DNA of 8,618 nucleotides, taken from the NCBI GenBank assembly GCA_031275255.1, contig JAISPA010000044.1, forward strand, positions 1-8,618. The letters are read 5' to 3'. Source of the DNA: Acidaminococcales bacterium. Lineage in GTDB: Bacteria > Bacillota > Negativicutes > Acidaminococcales > JAISLQ01. Below the pieces are notes generated by a model, which saw only the letters and a list, made by a program, of their open reading frames with translations, made no database searches and was not told where the DNA came from. Positions 6,543-8,618 of the stretch are shown here, in pieces. The position numbers and the translations under genes were made by a program. The first letter of the stretch is position 1. Each line of letters starts with the position of its first letter.

Positions 6543-8045
6543 CTACAGTGTCCTCATTTGCGGGAAGAACAAGACGTCCCGAATCGACGTGCTGTCGGTC
6601 AGGAGCATTACCAGGCGGTCAACGCCGACGCCCAACCCTCCCGTAGGAGGCATGCCGTATTCGAGCGCTGTTATATAGTCCTCGTCCATCATGTGAGCCT
6701 CCTCGTCGCCCGCGTTGCGGCTTTCCACCTGGCGGGCAAACCGCTCCTTCTGATCTATCGGGTCGTTGAGTTCGGAAAAGCCGTTGCACAATTCGCGGCC
6801 GAAAACAAAAGCCTCAAACCGGTCGGTCATATCACCGTCCCCCTGGCTGCATTTGGCCAGAGGCGACACTTCTTTCGGATAACCGGTGACAAAAGACGGC
6901 TGAATCAACTTAGCCTCCGCGCAATGTTCAAAAACCGCGTTGATTATCTTGCCTGCGCCAAAATCTTTGTCAATAGCCGCTCCCGATTTTTGGGCGTTCG
7001 CCCGCAAGGTTTCAATAGCCAAACGGGGAGAAAAATCAAGACCGGTTTCCCGCCGGATAGCTTCCGTCATGCTGACGCGGCGCCAGGGTGGCGTGAAATC
7101 TATCTCCGTATCCTGATATATTATCTTAGGACCGCCGATTGTTTCCATGACAACGTGATAAATGAGTTCTTCCGTCAGTTTCATCATATCGTGATAATCA
7201 GCGTAAGCCTGGTAGATTTCCATAAGGGTAAATTCCGGGTTGTGCCTTATCGACAGTCCTTCGTTGCGGAAAACCCGCCCGATTTCGTATACCCGCTCCA
7301 AACCGCCTACTATCAGGCGTTTGAGATAAAGTTCCGGCGCTATCCGCATAAAAAGGTTCATGCCCAGCGCATTATGGCGGGTAATAAAAGGTTTGGCCGC
7401 CGCCCCGCCGGCAATGGCGTGCATCATCGGCGTCTCCACCTCAAGAAAACCGCGCCGGTCAAGAAAATCCCTGAGCGCGCGTATTATTTTGCTGCGCGCC
7501 GTGAAAGTATCCTTAACGCTTTTGTTGACAATAAGGTCGATATATCTTTGCCGGTAACGGGTGTCTATGTCTTTCAGCCCATGCCACTTTTCCGGCAGGG
7601 GACGCAAGGATTTGGCCAATATTTCCAAAGATTGCGCTTTTACGCTCACCTCGCCTGTATGGGTGCGGAAAACAGTGCCGCCAAGGCCGGCAAGGTCGCC
7701 TATGTCCATGAGTTTGAGCAGTTTGTAGGCGTCTTCCCCTAAAACGTCTTTGCGCAGGTAACATTGAATGTTGCCTGTCCGGTCCATAAGGTTGATAAAG
7801 GCTGTTTTGCCGTGTCCGCGTATGGCCATGACCCTCCCGGCGACCTGTACGCGGTCTGTCTCGGCGAAACTTTCAAAACCGCCGGTGATCGCCGCCGCCG
7901 TATGCGTGGGCGCAAAGCGGCGCCCGAAAGGCTCATAGCCAAGTTCCGCCAATTCTTTAAGTTTTTGGCGGCGCGCGTTCATCTGCTCGCTTATTCCGCT
8001 CAAATCATCCGTTTGCTGCTCAGGTTCCTTTTCCCGTTCGGCCAT
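6543..8045 (-). CDS. lysS: Lysyl-tRNA synthetase, class II
   Basis: Charges tRNA-Lys with lysine using ATP; cytosolic, essential. Its 500 residues are typical of bacterial class II LysRS. After a charged ~25-residue N-terminal tail comes the helix leading into [11 protein letters not shown], then the anticodon-binding OB-fold (~66-143, [19 protein letters not shown]). The catalytic core carries motif 1 (~186-207, [13 protein letters not shown]), motif 2 (250-276, [22 protein letters not shown]) and motif 3 ([13 protein letters not shown], 470-482, with [12 protein letters not shown] after it). Lysine-site residues such as the [11 protein letters not shown] and [12 protein letters not shown] segments are intact. 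The start at 8045 is preceded by TAAGGAG (plus-strand 8057-8063) at an 11-base spacing, slightly long. It lies 33 bases after greA and is probably in one operon with it. No T-box leader is present in the short gap. Confidence 0.98.
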   Translation of the reverse strand: MAEREKEPEQQTDDLSGISEQMNARRQKLKELAELGYEPFGRRFAPTHTAAAITGGFESFAETDRVQVAGRVMAIRGHGKTAFINLMDRTGNIQCYLRKDVLGEDAYKLLKLMDIGDLAGLGGTVFRTHTGEVSVKAQSLEILAKSLRPLPEKWHGLKDIDTRYRQRYIDLIVNKSVKDTFTARSKIIRALRDFLDRRGFLEVETPMMHAIAGGAAAKPFITRHNALGMNLFMRIAPELYLKRLIVGGLERVYEIGRVFRNEGLSIRHNPEFTLMEIYQAYADYHDMMKLTEELIYHVVMETIGGPKIIYQDTEIDFTPPWRRVSMTEAIRRETGLDFSPRLAIETLRANAQKSGAAIDKDFGAGKIINAVFEHCAEAKLIQPSFVTGYPKEVSPLAKCSQGDGDMTDRFEAFVFGRELCNGFSELNDPIDQKERFARQVESRNAGDEEAHMMDEDYITALEYGMPPTGGLGVGVDRLVMLLTDSTSIRDVLFFPQMRTL

Positions 8046-8078
8046 CTGACAAATTGCTCCTTATTTATCGCGTTTCGC

Positions 8079-8558
8079 CTATATGCGCTTTATCGACATG
8101 ATCTTATATTTTATTACTCCGTCCGGAACGGCCACTTCCACCGTCTCACCCGATTTTCTGCCTATAATCGCGCTGCCCACCGGCGATTCGTTGGAAATCT
8201 TATTGGCCAAAGGATCCGCTTCCGCCGAACCGACCAGTGTATATTCAACGGCCGATTTCAGCGCCACATCCCGCAGTTTCACCGTCGCCCCTAAAGTAAC
8301 GATATCGGTTTTGATTTCACCGTCGTCAATTATCTTGGCCGTGCTAATCATTTTATCAAGGGTGATTATCTCTCCTTCGATAAAAGCCTGCTCGTTCTTG
8401 GCATCTTCATATTCGGAGTTCTCGCTTATATCGCCGAAAGAGATCGCCTGTTTTATCCGTTCCGCGACTTCCAGCCGCCGGACGGATTTTAGCGTCTCCA
8501 ATTTTTCCTCGAGTTTCTTCAAGCCTTCGGCCGTCAAGATAGTCTCTTTTTCTGTCAT
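8079..8558 (-). CDS. greA: Transcription elongation factor GreA
   Basis: Rescues backtracked RNA polymerase by stimulating cleavage of the transcript's 3' end through the polymerase secondary channel. At 159 residues it has the family's usual length. The N-terminal half is the antiparallel coiled coil, with the tip motif [10 protein letters not shown] (41-50) presenting the acidic residues D43 and E46 that hold catalytic magnesium. The C-terminal half is the FKBP-like globular domain, with the signature [21 protein letters not shown] chose ATG 8556-8558, preceded by AAGAGG at 6 bases; a TTG six codons upstream (8576) keeps the frame but would place that site inside the gene. It lies upstream of lysS on the same strand, a common Firmicutes arrangement. 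Confidence 0.97.
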   Translation of the reverse strand: MTEKETILTAEGLKKLEEKLETLKSVRRLEVAERIKQAISFGDISENSEYEDAKNEQAFIEGEIITLDKMISTAKIIDDGEIKTDIVTLGATVKLRDVALKSAVEYTLVGSAEADPLANKISNESPVGSAIIGRKSGETVEVAVPDGVIKYKIMSIKRI

Positions 8559-8618
8559 AATATACCTCTTTTCCAAATGGTTGCTTCCCCGGCCGACTGC
8601 ACGACAAAAGGCGGTTTC
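8555..8618 (-). other. Right window edge; possible 3' end of a gene upstream of greA
   Basis: One minus-strand frame is open from the edge (reading [20 protein letters not shown]) and stops at a TGA that overlaps the greA start as ATGA. Such an overlap would fit a co-translated upstream gene, but 20 codons are too few to identify it, and another frame here is also open. It may equally be the greA leader. Confidence 0.2.

Noticed and set aside
6558..7742. 394-codon plus-strand open frame opposite lysS
   Set aside because: It lies wholly antisense to an intact, unmistakable lysS and has no recognisable domain. Long antisense frames are expected in GC-rich genes.
8046..8078. T-box or other riboswitch controlling lysS
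   Set aside because: The gap between greA and lysS is only 33 bases, far too short, and holds little beyond the Shine-Dalgarno.
8559..8576. TTG start extending greA by six codons
   Set aside because: The ATG at 8558 has AAGAGG at the right spacing and gives the usual GreA length and MTEK-type N-terminus.

Overview
The window carries seven gene calls, six complete on the minus strand and one truncated at the left edge on the plus strand, packed at about one gene per kilobase. The GC-rich coding sequence, strong AGGAGG-type ribosome binding sites and adjacent greA-lysS pair suggest a Firmicutes-type bacterium. A member of the Negativicutes is my best guess from the protein flavour, but this is inference; no rRNA or other phylogenetic marker was tested.

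Layout, left to right. Bases 3-1166 (+) are the 3' part of nadE, the glutamine-dependent NAD+ synthetase: the end of its nitrilase-type glutaminase domain and the whole synthetase domain. Bases 1167-1405 are a convergent intergenic region with a hairpin and a repeat-like motif. From 6438 down to 1406 (-) runs a tight four-gene cluster: a FIST-domain sensor protein, a soluble PAS hybrid histidine kinase, an unrecognised 80-residue protein, and a CYTH-domain protein whose C-terminal half looks like a degenerate CHAD domain. Spacings are 9, 35 and 15 bases, and every gene has its own Shine-Dalgarno. Upstream of it, with a 104-base gap, lie lysS (lysyl-tRNA synthetase) and greA (transcript cleavage factor), 33 bases apart and on the same strand.

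How they work together. greA-lysS is an ordinary housekeeping pair. FIST plus kinase is a plausible cytoplasmic signalling pair: FIST domains are predicted small-ligand sensors, and the kinase has no membrane segment. No DNA-binding response regulator, GGDEF or other output gene is present in the window. The two downstream genes, the small unknown protein and the CYTH/CHAD-like protein, are therefore the only local candidates for linked functions. A link between ligand sensing and triphosphate or polyphosphate metabolism is a hypothesis from gene order only.

No tRNA, rRNA, CRISPR array, insertion sequence or T-box was seen.
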